Below are positions 35,846-47,264 of a stretch of 64,000 nucleotides of DNA, piece by piece (the first letter of the stretch is position 1; each line of letters begins with the position of its first letter). Position numbers and translations under genes: made by a program. Under the pieces are notes generated by a model. That model saw nothing but the letters and a program-made list of their open reading frames with translations, did not search any database and was not told the origin of the DNA. Source of the DNA: Mactra quadrangularis (Eukaryota > Mollusca > Bivalvia > Venerida > Mactridae); contig CM046303.1 of NCBI GenBank assembly GCA_025267735.1, positions 58,173,403 to 58,237,402 on the forward strand. Direction: 5' to 3'.

Positions 35846-37811
35846 ATACAAACTAATAATGGAGATACAAGTATAGAATTATCAGAAAATGTAATAACTT
35901 CATGTATTGCATATATGTCAACAAAAATATGTACGACACAAAAGCAATCCACGCTAGTAAAGTAACAGAGTTATTAATTTCAAATCAATTGAATTTCTCA
36001 GTACATAGTATTTCATATCAAACATACATTTTAAAGTGTACAAAGCACTGCAGTTGCACAATCATTTGATTACAAATTAAACATAGTATAATAAATACAG
36101 GTTAAAAATGTTGGAAATGCATCATAAGAATAAATAATTAAAAATTTTGTAATTAAATAAGGACTCATATAAATTGTTTGAAACATTTCAAAAATATATA
36201 TTAAAGCAATCAGACAAAAGCATGTGATATTACCTACTATGGTAAAATCAGGACATGATAATTAAATTTTGGTTGCCAAATAATGCTCGTGAAAAATCAA
36301 CCGATCAAAGATTTCTGTAGTTGAGCATATAGGTATAAATAATCGAAATCTATATTTGAAGCAGATTACAGTGTTTTTATCAAGCCATTTTGGGGCCGAA
36401 ATTCGGTCCCATTCCCCTTCCCAAAAAATATATTTTTTCCCCTAGTCTGTAGAAAAATTCCCCTCTTCTAAAAAAAATGTAGGTGTATCAATTTTTTGCC
36501 ATTTTCTGAAAGTAAAATTTTCGTTTTTCAAAAAGCACTTGGTAACCAGAATAACTATAATCATGTAAATATTGTTGAATTTAAAGTTTAACTTTCACAT
36601 TGTACATCAAAAAGAAAGAAACAAAGAGTATTTTCATTTTTGTCGCTATTTTCCCCTGTAAAAGGGCCCCGCCACCTTTCCCCTAAGAGTGAAAAAAAAC
36701 CACTGGATTAACTAAAACTAGCAACTGTTTTTACATTTCATAAAAGTGAGGCAGACTCAGACTGGTTAATTGAAAACATGCAAAAGGTTCCAAGAAATAC
36801 TTGTATGTTCTTGTATGAAAGTCCCTAACTGTTCGAAAAACATTTATGCAAACATAATATGGCTGTTCTCATTTACTTTTGTCAATCCTTAAATTATGAT
36901 CATTAATCTCTTTCATGAATTAACAGAAAAAGTGATTAAATAAGTTGGCATAGAAATATCAAGAAAAATAACTCTAGTCATATTTTACATTCAGAATTAT
37001 CTCCCTTGTTCATGAATAAAATGAAATCTTCAAAGAATGAAAAAAGCATTTGATTTAATTCTTACAGAGTTTTTTAAGCAGTGACACAATTTCAATGAAA
37101 CACCATATAATAGTATAGAAAATACTAACAAATGAAAAGAATGTATGAAAATGCTATCATTCACTCATACATACAATTTGTAATCACTTTCATTACCGTG
37201 CAAGTTTCAGTCGAAGTCAGACTGGAAAAACATTCCCCAAGAGTTCATTGATAGGGGAACTAATCATGAATCACATTACATGAATAATAACAGCATTTTA
37301 TCGAAGAATGACATAACAATGATTAATATTGTATACATGTATAATGAAAACATGCAAAATGTACAAATATACTTAATTTATGATAAACAATTACTACTTA
37401 CAAGTTCAATAATTTTACATAATTTTTTTATAACAAAAACACATCATTGATTTATCACATGATCAACAAAACTGTAATCACTCAAAACTTTACTTCTCAT
37501 CATCATATTGGTCGCTAGGCAACAAATCACTATTTACAGTTATTCTTTCTTATCTTCAATCAAACCAAGATGTATCTTCCTTTGGTAGTCACTTTTCTAG
37601 TAGATTTTTCCAGACATAACACTTACTTCCATATATATATATACAGGGATGAGAATTACATTCACTAAAAAAATCTGAAAATCCTACAACCCTTGAAAAA
37701 CACAAGATCTGAACACTTTATACTTAGCCAGCAACATTTTATAAACTCAAATAAAGTGTGATATATCTGAAATCAGCTGAATAGCTGAAGATTCTCATTC
37801 CTGCTATAAAA
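35797..37811. repeat. Duplicated block with no difference found (unit 1 side)
   Basis: It corresponds to 47265-49279 at the constant offset 11468. Every line compared agreed and no length change is possible, since the offset holds at both ends. It contains AT-rich sequence without recognisable coding potential. Confidence 0.85.
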
Positions 37812-38128
37812 ATCCTGGATCCGCCCCTGACTGTAGTTGAGATAATAATCATAATATTCGAAGGTCACCATTGAAAGTTTCTGTTGTCTATGTATAGCAA
37901 CTTTTTACTATTCATCTGTTGATAGTACGCACAGTTCGAAGTATAACATTTAAATAGAGTTATCTTTCAACTATTGACAAAATATAAATATCAGCTTAAA
38001 AATTTCAAATGAAATAATCAGTCATCATATAAAATGTCAATGTAATATACAGCTGTCTGTGTTACATTACAGACGAAACAATGAGTATTTTTAGATAACA
38101 AAACCATATGAGTACAAATCTGAACAGG

Positions 38129-38352
38129 CCTTATTGTAGGAGCACTAGCCCAGAGATCGGGACATGCACTTAGGGATAGTGAGGTCTGTGGTTTCAAACC
38201 CATCAGAGACACTGCTAATTTCCTTGAGCAAGAAACTAACATGCAACTGCTTCACTCCAACCATGTGTAAATGGGTACCAACAAGAGTGGTATAATTCAC
38301 TTGCGTCACTATGTAAGCTGCACTAAGTGGAGTTGAAACCTCCTAAGAAAGA
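38129..38352 (+). repeat. tRNA-derived SINE (family B), unit 2 copy
   Basis: Counterpart of 32516-32740 with several substitutions (for example TTTGG versus ATCGG in the head). Confidence 0.6.
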
Positions 38353-38841
38353 TCGATAGATACAGAAGCCCAATAATCAGGGGTAATAGCTGCAAAGTTC
38401 ATGAACATAGTCAAGCATGAAACTTAAGACTATAACAAGAGCTGTCCATAAGACAGCACGCTGGACTTTTCTCAGTTCTGATAGTAGGGTGGAAGTAGTG
38501 ATGATGAATAAGTATTCCAAGTTTGAGTTGAATATCTTTGATAGAATTGAAGTTATTTAAATTTGTAAAAACTTTAACCTTGATTTTGGATGTTTTCTAA
38601 GTAAAAAGGGGGCATAACTCCTAAAGTTGAGGGCTAAAGTCGAGCTAAAAAGCAATTATTAGTTTGGTCTCTGCATGACAAACAATACCCGTTTAACAGT
38701 GTTTAAGAATCCTTTTTATATGTAACATTTAGTTTTGAAAGGTTTTGTTCACTTAATGGCCACAGTAGACATACCATTTTCCCAAATCATTTGCCGATTG
38801 TATATGCAACATCCAGATATACAGCCAGTTCAGTAAAACCT

Positions 38842-38987
38842 GGGGCTAGTTTCCTAAACATATCGCAAGCTAGGGTTTTGTGCTCTGGTACCCTTCTTAC
38901 CCAAATTGGAATACTTATGTGATATTAATTTAAGAGTATCAGGGAGCAAAAGCGCTAGCTCTCAATATGCTTAGGAAACTTGTCCCC
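38842..38987. mobile_element. 146-bp inverted-repeat element (unit 2)
   Basis: Counterpart of 33222-33367 with substitutions in both arms. Confidence 0.7.
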
Positions 38988-39116
38988 ATTTTCAACATTG
39001 TATAGCAGGATTTTTTCTCAACTGTCAAAACATGAATAATTTCATGGCGACTTGGCATGTTAAGATTGTTTGTTGTCCAGTTATGGTGATATCGTGTATT
39101 CAGTCACAGTAAACAG

Positions 39117-39510
39117 GGCCTGTTTGATTCAGTCAACTCCGAGTACTCCGGCGTACTCTTGGAGTATCGACGAATCAAATGTCCCAATTTTGTAGCAACA
39201 CAACAGAATGGTGGAAAAAGTTACAGGATGCTTTTGTTAGATAACAGCAGTTCTTCAAAATAATACGATGACGATCTGGCACAAAATATGTTAAATTACG
39301 GTCAAAAACAACATTTGCAATCCTTGCAATCCTTGCAATCAAACATGGGTCTCTTTTCCATCATCTTAATTACGTCATACTCCGCTTACACCTCCTGAAA
39401 GGCAGGTATATTCAGAGTACTCCGAGAGCGTGTGATCTGAAGCGTTTGATTCAATATTTTCTGTGATAGGAGTACTCCAATTACTCAGATCTTGCGAATC
39501 AAACACGCCC
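39117..39510. mobile_element. PIF/Harbinger-like MITE (unit 2)
   Basis: Counterpart of 33496-33852 with one terminal G lost at the left and about 35 bp of extra internal sequence (a repeated GAGTACTCCG). CAG is retained at 39511-39513. Confidence 0.65.
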
Positions 39511-40569
39511 CAGGACACACAAAACTAGTAAGGATAGCCTCACTATTCTTCAAATAGTCGAGCAAAAAATAATGAAAAACAAAATTACAGAATATATTTT
39601 AATTCACATAATTATCAACCAGTCACAAAATGAATTCAGACAAAATATTCATCGTACAAATAAGTCGTGAAAATTACAAAATATACTTTCATACATATAA
39701 ATGGTTCAATCAATTCTGGTGACCTCTCCATAGTTTATACTGTACATCTAAACTAAAAATATAATACCAAAAGTCAAAAAGTTGAATCTATCATAACAGG
39801 GTTTATGGGGATGTTACAGCATGATTTCAAAAAAAGGTTTTATAAAATAACATGTTTTTTCAAAATAAACGCCCTTTAGAGTGAATTTTCCCAAAAATAA
39901 AGAGCCATGAGTGGTCTTCTTATACCTGGAATTTGGCTTAAAAAATTAATCATAAATTGTCAACGGTTGATGCCAACCCCATATAGTATATTTATTGGTC
40001 TACAAAAAAATAACAGCACTACGAAACACTGAAATATTGATTCCACTTAGACAGCTTAAAAAACTTACAATCCACAATTGACATCAAATAAATTTAATAT
40101 GCTGAAAAACAGTTCAATTTTGGCCGACCATCCAATTTCAAAAAATGAAGCTTTCATACTAAAAACAGTTTGTTTGTTTTTCTAAAAAACTCCACAAGAA
40201 ATCAAAACATTAGTTTTACTAAGTAAATCAAAAGAGAAATCATAGATGACCAAGTCACTGTAATACATAATTATAAAATTCTTCTAAATTATTTAATTTA
40301 ATAATTAAATATAGATCAAACAAAAAATGCATAACCTGCAAAATATTGCAGTTAAGTAAAACACTATCTTTCATAATAGATGTGCAATTATCAATGTTGA
40401 CACATGAAGTTACAAAAATAAAATATATAATATGATATTTTATAAAAACACATACTGTGTTGTGCTTGATTCATGGTCAATTCATCATTGCAATTCATTA
40501 AATTAGGGTTGATTGTTTAAACCCCTTTTTTTCATAAGTTATTAAGAGTCAAATGAGGAGAACAGTTCA

Positions 40570-40823
40570 ACTACATGACTGTATCAACACTTACAACTGT
40601 AAAAATTGAATACATATACATGTAATAGTAATATGATTATATCATAATAATCAAAAACCCCATAGAATTAGTTCTTATGTAAATATTTTGTACATATCAT
40701 TGTATGCATTTCATTTATTATATTATTTATGCAGTGTTTATGTCATTGTTTATATAGTTTATATGTTCTATTGTAACTATGTATTTATCACTGAAAAGTG
40801 GAAATAAATTGAATATATACAGT
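40570..40823 (+). repeat. Unit-2-specific AT-rich segment, possible retroelement 3' tail
   Basis: It replaces the SINE-bearing segment of unit 1. It ends GTGGAAATAAATTGAATATA, reminiscent of non-LTR tails, but no coding part is present. Confidence 0.35.
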
Positions 40824-41077
40824 TGATAGCTGGGCTCAAACCGAAGACCCTTTATCAATAAGATGTTAGTTATAGATTAGATGCGAGTGACCCTAACTTC
40901 TTAAACTCTGAAGTGATTGGTAATGAATTATGCTATAATCTCCTATATAAATATCTCACATGAATATGAATATTACTGATACCTAAGTAAAGATTAACAA
41001 ATGTGATCAATTATTAAGTGATTAACATAATCATCAGCATTACAAAATCAACCTTAAGAATACAAATTTGTAAACAT

Positions 41078-41165
41078 AAGAGCAATGGTCCAGGTAGGAC
41101 TTGTGCTTAGGGATTGAGAGGTCCTGAGTTCGAACCCTACTAGGGGCACTGCAAGCTTCCTTGAG
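41078..41165 (+). repeat. tRNA-derived SINE head (family B), unit 2
   Basis: AAGAGCAATGGTCCAGGTAG to CTGAGTTCGAACCC. The B-box is cleaner than in unit 1. Confidence 0.5.
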
Positions 41166-41498
41166 CAAGTCAAACTGAGTCAGACATCAGACTCACAGCC
41201 CTGGATTGACTTAAATCTCTAGACCTAAGCTCATAACCTAGTACTATGCACATACTCTCCCTAGTGGCCAACAACTGCCCTACTCCTGACCAAACTCAGT
41301 AATCAAACCAACCTCCTCTGGGGGGCGTCTTACTAAACATCGTACTCTCAATTTCGACCTACGAAAAATCGTACGTCGGTCTCACGATTTTGCTGGTGTC
41401 TTACTAAACATCGGCGATTTTTTGAAATCGTACGATTTTCGCCAAATCGTCGATTTTCTCACGACCACTAGATACCAGTCGTACCTATGTACGATAAA

Positions 41499-43207
41499 AT
41501 GGCTGCCATACTGTTAGATCCCGGTAACGAAAGAAAATACGCGTTTTTCGTTAAAGAAAGACACCTTTGGTTGATTGAAACACACAAATTAGCAATCAAT
41601 CGATACAGGCTTGATACAGAATCCACAACATACGCTAAATACTCAATACTTTGAAGAATTGGCTCTGGAAAATCCAATGCAATTGTCTGGATTGCGTTTC
41701 GAAGGTAAACAATGTACTTTTTATGTCTTTTGTTGGTAAAATACAGGTAAAATTTAACTGCATGTACAACAAATTAAAGGTAGACAACTATTCTCTTGCG
41801 TGTACAGCTTCTGAGTGATACGGACAACTTGTCGACAACCAACGTTTGCGTCGTCTGTCATAGTGATTAGACTTTTAATCTTCCGTAATTAATAAAATGC
41901 GATTATCAGAGCACTATCCACCTCTTATTAATTGACCTTAGTCGATTGCAAACAACTGGAATGGATATTTGACTTTCATATTGTGCAATAGGTATCAAAA
42001 GACGGAAAACATCATATGTTACAAAGAAAAAAGTAGCCATAATTTCGGATGGTTGTATTGACGGATATTTACACTGACTTACAATGGTATTACATGTATT
42101 ACTAACCACGTACACTCAATAATATTTTTCACAAGACTGAGTACAAACTTTGGAATGAAAGATTCGAAATATAAGTATGAATCCATAAACAGCTCTAGCA
42201 GGGGTGGTCATGGGGTCGGGAGGGAGTAGAATATCCAAAATGTACTTGTCCATTACTGCATTAGTGTATTTCTTGATTGTATGTCATTTTTAAGTAGCAT
42301 TAAGCAAGTTTTGATTGATGGATAGATTAAATAGTTATGTAGTATTATTATGCAAAATGTGTATAATGCGGTTATGGTTCGAAAATTTGAACCCCCCCCC
42401 CCCCGAGAAAAAGTATGCCCCCCTTACAAAAAATCCTGGATCCGCCCCTGACATCCATTAATTATTTTGTTACGAATGATTATTGTTAAGTTACTTTCTA
42501 AATCGAATTCGGTGGATCCATCATTGGGGTAGCTTCCTATAGGCACACAAGGCACGTGCCTACACATTTTTTTGAAAATTCGGAAAAATAAAAAGGTTAA
42601 AATACCAAAAATGCAATAAAAATCACTGTATGACTAAACTACAAGACTGACTTAGTGTTGTGATTTCATTTAACGTATATCAGGTAAAAATGCTAACAAA
42701 TGACCTTAAATACTCTAGAATGCAGCTACTTAGATGTAGAATTTAAAACGATTTTCGGGGGAGCATGCCCCTGGACCCCCTAGGTTACCTGTGCCTACAC
42801 ATTTATTTTGGGCAAGCTACGCTCCTGTCCATCAATAAATGGTTATTCTTTGTTGTAGATTATGGTCCAAAAATGATTTCTATAGTCATTAATGCTATTA
42901 CCTCTGTATCAAAAATAAAATAAGCACTTCTCCTAAATATGTTATTTTATTTTCCATTAAAGCTGGGTTTACTAGGTCATGTGATCATATGTAAATAGTG
43001 ATTATTGTTCATGTTGTCAATTTACTTACTTAAATACTGTTTCTCTTTTCAGGATGTTCTCCACATGGCAGAAATAACATAGGATTTTTTCAAGGAGTTG
43101 GAATTATGTGGACCGACTGTGAAGCTCAACTAATAATTCAAAAAGCTCTATCTTTGATTAATGTGAAATACTACTATTACACTCAATCTCTGATAAGCTC
43201 CTGTTAG
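41499..43207 (+). other. Possible two-exon coding relic inside the transposon
   Basis: ATG at 41499 opens MAAILLDPGNERKYAFFVKE and continues to TGA at 41652-41654 (51 residues). A +1 frame overlapping its end reads QYFEELALENPMQLSGLRFE up to a GT at 41705. An acceptor TCTTTTCAG at 43044-43052 would continue in phase as GCSPHGRNNIGFFQGVGIMW, ending at TAG 43205-43207. No family is recognised. The frame break and the AT-rich background make chance likely. Confidence 0.15.
42200..42448 (+). mobile_element. MITE with CTGGATCCGCCC terminus (copy 4), nested in transposon
   Basis: GGGGTGGTCATGGGGTCGGG (eroded left end), AAAATGTACTTGTCCATTAC, TTTTTAAGTAGCATTAAGCA, and the right end AAATCCTGGATCCGCCCC. 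Confidence 0.7.
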
Positions 43208-46179
43208 ACTGTTATAATTACACTCTGAATGAAAAAAGAAACCTCTGTGAATTGAAATATATATCACATTGGACATTTCACATTGAAGTACTCAATACTT
43301 TCAAATACCAAATACTCTCATTAGCTGCATCATGAGTTTTAACAATTTAATAAATGTGCAGCATTTATATACACAACACATCAAATTACTTTAAAATGAG
43401 AGATATTCTAACTAGAAGAACTGAAAATTATTCATAGCAAATATGTTTCCTCATAGGTATTGTCCATTTTTTTCTCAACTGTCAAAATTTGAATAATTTC
43501 ACAGTGGATGAGTACACACTATCTCAATATCATGAGTGTTAAACAAAGAACAAGTCATCGTGAAATTATTCATGATTTGTCAGTTGAGAATAAACTAACT
43601 ATATGAGTGAATCTCTATTGACATTGAGAATACAAAGTGATATCAACTTGTTGACAGTGGAATATATGACTGTTTGATACATGTAAAAGTTATACCTGAT
43701 ATGTACATGAGTGTATGTTATTTTTACTATTAATGGTGTGTGTTAAGGTAGAATTCTACTAAAAGTAAAGCCTTTGTGGCAATTGCAAATTAAAACTTAC
43801 TTAATAAGTTCAAACTTCCATCATGACAGTGATATTGATTATCTTTAAGACCCAACAAGGGTATAAAGGAGGTAAATGGTGGGAAGATGGTTCATATTGT
43901 ATTTTTGAAGTTTTTCATAAGCATTTATAATGTGTAGAATTAATCCTCAATAAAAAATGTCATTTTTTTTTCAAAAATATGCTCATTAAATGTTTCTATG
44001 TTTGAATAAATGCATGATTAGTGATGCACTTTAGTAATCCTTAATAATTAGCTACCAGAAATAAATTTTGGGTACATGATTATTGTAGAAGTAGTGGAGG
44101 TTTGAAATATCAATTTGTAACATCAAAATTACAATATCTACACATCATTGTGATATTGTTTTAGTTTTTGAAAATACCTCATATATTCTGTTGGTGTCAT
44201 TTTTAAATTAAACAAAACGAGCACTTAATTGTCTTTACAAGTTTGGTTTCCATTATTACCTTTAAGTATTATTATCATTATTACCAAATATTAAAAAGAA
44301 ATTGTGCAAAACTGCAAGAGTCCATATAGGTTGAAGTGAGTCAACTTTGTGGTCAACATATAAGACTAGTAGGGAGCAAAAACACCCTTGGGTTTATAAG
44401 GCAAAACAATTGAGAATCTATCAAATAGGAAAATTTTAAAAGCTATTTTATTAAACATTTAAAACATGCTATTGCTAGTATAATTTACATGTATGTGGCA
44501 TTTATTTGACTTGTCTTCACAATACAATGTAGTACATTTTCAATTATTACAATTACCAATTTTTGAAACAAAGAATTTATGCAACCTAGTTTGAATTTAT
44601 CTATAATATTTGTAATCTAACATAATATGTTACTTGTGTTAGGCCTCGGTACTTCAACTATTGTTACTTGTATTTTAGACCAAAGATATCTTGTATTTGT
44701 TGTGGCAATTGTTTTATTAACTTAATCCATACAAAATAACTAATATGATATGTAATGAATGAAATATACCAAGTTTAGTAACCTTTATAATGTTACATTT
44801 AAGGATTTAAAGTACACAGAGTTTTGAGTAAGTAACTAACCCCCAGAAAATTGCTAGTTAAACATATTTAGTTGTAATGTTATCATTTTCATTCCTTTAA
44901 AAAAGGTTTCTTATCAAATAGCATAATAAATATTGTTCAATCAATGTAATTGCGTAATTAATATGAGATAAATTGTCATTGAACTGGAGACAAATATGTC
45001 TACTCTAGTACTATATTGTAATTATGTAAAGATGTTTTTTCTTCTGTTTGCTTATTGAATACATTTTATGTCTAATATATGGAAATAAATACATGTAGTT
45101 GTAATGCAGTGTATTCCATGACCAACTTTAGACCGTCTTTTTTGATAGTATTGTTAAAATCATATTATATTTTCTGTCGGCCTTCACTTTGCCAGACCAC
45201 TTCTTGGTACCGGTGTTTTGTGCAACATTTAAAAATTTTAGCAACTAACCCATAGTTTCATTTGACACATTTATAAACATGTGTGACGGGTTATGACCAC
45301 AGTTCAAGTACCAATTAAGTAAGCAAAGTACCAAGTGTATCAAAATGTTAAAAAAATATTGTTACATCTACTGTAATATTGAAGAAGTCTTTATGTGATC
45401 TGGGTTTTACTGTATTTTTAATATGTTAATTTAATAAACATTAATATTGATGTATATATTAACTGTATTAACCTATGTGAATGAGTTAATTGTTAGTTGT
45501 AATACTGTACATGGAAATAAAATTGGAAACAAATTTGCTTGTTGCATCATATCTGCCTTTTATGAAAGTACAATGTATTTGGAACTAATTAACTGGAGTA
45601 AACAACTGTTACAAACAGTGTCACAGAAGTATAATATGGTAATTGTTCTCCCTTGCATTTGAGCTAGCTTTTATGGCATCCTAGTAGTGTCCACTTATTA
45701 TATGAGAGGTTGTGGGTTTGAATTTTCAGTTTTGGACCATGGACTTTTATTGTGGGAAACGTCTTGCATTAAGTTACGCGATATACTGTGTAATGCAATT
45801 CCATCTGCTTTTGTAACAGTATAAGCTAATTATAATCGCAAAGGAAACATAGTGGTACTGGTAAAGTAATTATTGTGTCATTGTAAATAAACATATGCAG
45901 AAAACTTGAGTATGTGACTAGAGCTCTATTTTCTTTATTTTAACTCCCATGATTGGCCATTATATTCAGAATTGAATTTGAATGTTTGCCATTATAATAG
46001 ATGATGATGATGTATCATAGCTCTTACTCCCATTGAAAAATTGAACTCTGGCAACACACACACACACACTATATGTTGTGTTGAAGGCCCAGCATTTCAA
46101 TGAAATAATCTCTTATGTGATATATAACTTCAATCATTACATAACTCAATGTCACAGGCTAGAAAAATAAACAGCTGGA
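43208..46179. other. Interior of the transposon; no gene seen
   Basis: 3 kb of AT-rich sequence with repeated AATAAA-like motifs on the plus strand (for example about 45085, 45434 and 45890), UTR-like in texture. No domain recognised. Confidence 0.4.
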
Positions 46180-46252
46180 CCGGGACTAGAACCCAGCTAG
46201 GATCCTCCTCTTAAAGGCAAGTGCTTTCTCGTCTTATCTATCCAGCCGCTTA
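46180..46252 (-). repeat. tRNA-Lys(UUU)-like relic or SINE head
   Basis: On the minus strand GGCTGGA pairs with TCCAGCT as an acceptor, CTGGGTTCTAGTCCCGG forms a T-arm, and the anticodon region CCTTTAAG is Lys-like. The D-stem does not pair, so I do not call a functional tRNA. Confidence 0.5.
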
Positions 46253-47264
46253 CATATCTTTCTTTCTAAAATGTGAACAGGTAAGTACTGTGACAATTAG
46301 TGCCAGTAAAGGGGTGTATCATTGATCCGTCCCAAATACAATTTTCTCTCTAGATGATCTGTCCCCAGTCATAAACGCCCCAAGACAATCGGGCCCCCGA
46401 ATTTGGGAAAGGATCTTCCAAGGACGAATGTGACTGGGTACAGATTACCGACATTCCAGTAAAGGCGAGGTGTCTTAAAGATCTCAAGTTAACCTTAATC
46501 TTAGATTTCCGTCACCAAGGCCACCATTCTTTAATAAATTATAAATTTTTAATCTCGTTGGATGCTTTACATGACCAGCATATTGGCTTTGCTGTTACAC
46601 ATGCCACTAACAAGTAGATCCTTCATTTTAAATTATTAAATTTCTATGCATTTTACCTTCATTGATATTCAGATACATGTATTCATGAACTGATGCTTCC
46701 ATTCGTTTATCCTGTACTGATTAGCCTGACGATTTTGACAGCCATCATATATAAAATACAAAGATTGGCACGCATTTTAATCAATGCCAAGCTTATGCAT
46801 AATGTAAACGATAGCTGGTTTTTCTCCATTCTTTACCATGCCTTTGGTGACGTTCAACGGTTGCCAAAAATGACGACATATTCCAAAGTGTTTTCTGCAT
46901 AAATCCTATATTCCATGTTGAATTTACAGTTTGTACAGATCGATAGACATTTCACTTATTTGTTTACACCGTAATTACATAATTTCAATGCTAAACAAGA
47001 AGTAAATGCCGCGAAATGGTTGGTTATCCTTCCGTCTCGAATGTAAACAGTCCATGAAAACTTTATTTTGAAGAGTATCCGGAACCATGCGATACGATTA
47101 TGTGCGCATGCGTCAAAATCGCAGAGACTAAAAAACGTACGATTTTACTGGAATAGTACGATGGCGTTAGTAAGACGGTCATAAGATAAATCGTACCTAA
47201 GTCGTACATCTAAATCGTACGATAAGATCTTTGAAAATAGTAAGATGTTTAGTAAGACGCCCCC

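Larger units (their letters stand above)
28081..37811. repeat. Tandem duplication, unit 1
   Basis: 28081-28179 matches 37812-37906. 32295-35800 matches about 37901-41320. 35797-37811 matches 47265-49279. 28180-32294 has no counterpart in unit 2. The junction between units reads CTGCTATAAAAATCCTGG, with AAA(A) shared by both breakpoints. Confidence 0.9.
41321..47264. mobile_element. 5.94 kb DNA transposon with TIRs and CTG target duplication
   Basis: The ends GGGGGCGTCTTACTAAACAT, then C, and G, ATGTTTAGTAAGACGCCCCC are perfect inverted repeats. CTG at 41318-41320 and 47265-47267 flanks them, and unit 1 has the empty site (CCCTGGATTTG at 35795-35805). Subterminal GTCTTACTAA recurs at 41398 and, inverted, at 47166-47176, with many ATCGTAC motifs. 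The ends and 3-bp duplication are PIF/Harbinger-like, but no transposase was recognised, so it is non-autonomous or decayed. It contains a MITE (42200-42448) and a tRNA-derived relic (46180-46252). Confidence 0.85.

Noticed and set aside
41468..41677. Minus-strand frame of 69 codons
   Set aside because: It overlaps the more protein-like plus-strand frame, begins and ends inside the transposon's end region, and has no recognisable motif.
46180..46252. Possible tRNA-Lys gene on the minus strand
   Set aside because: Acceptor and T-arm pair, but the D-stem and A-box are lost, so it is a relic or SINE head.
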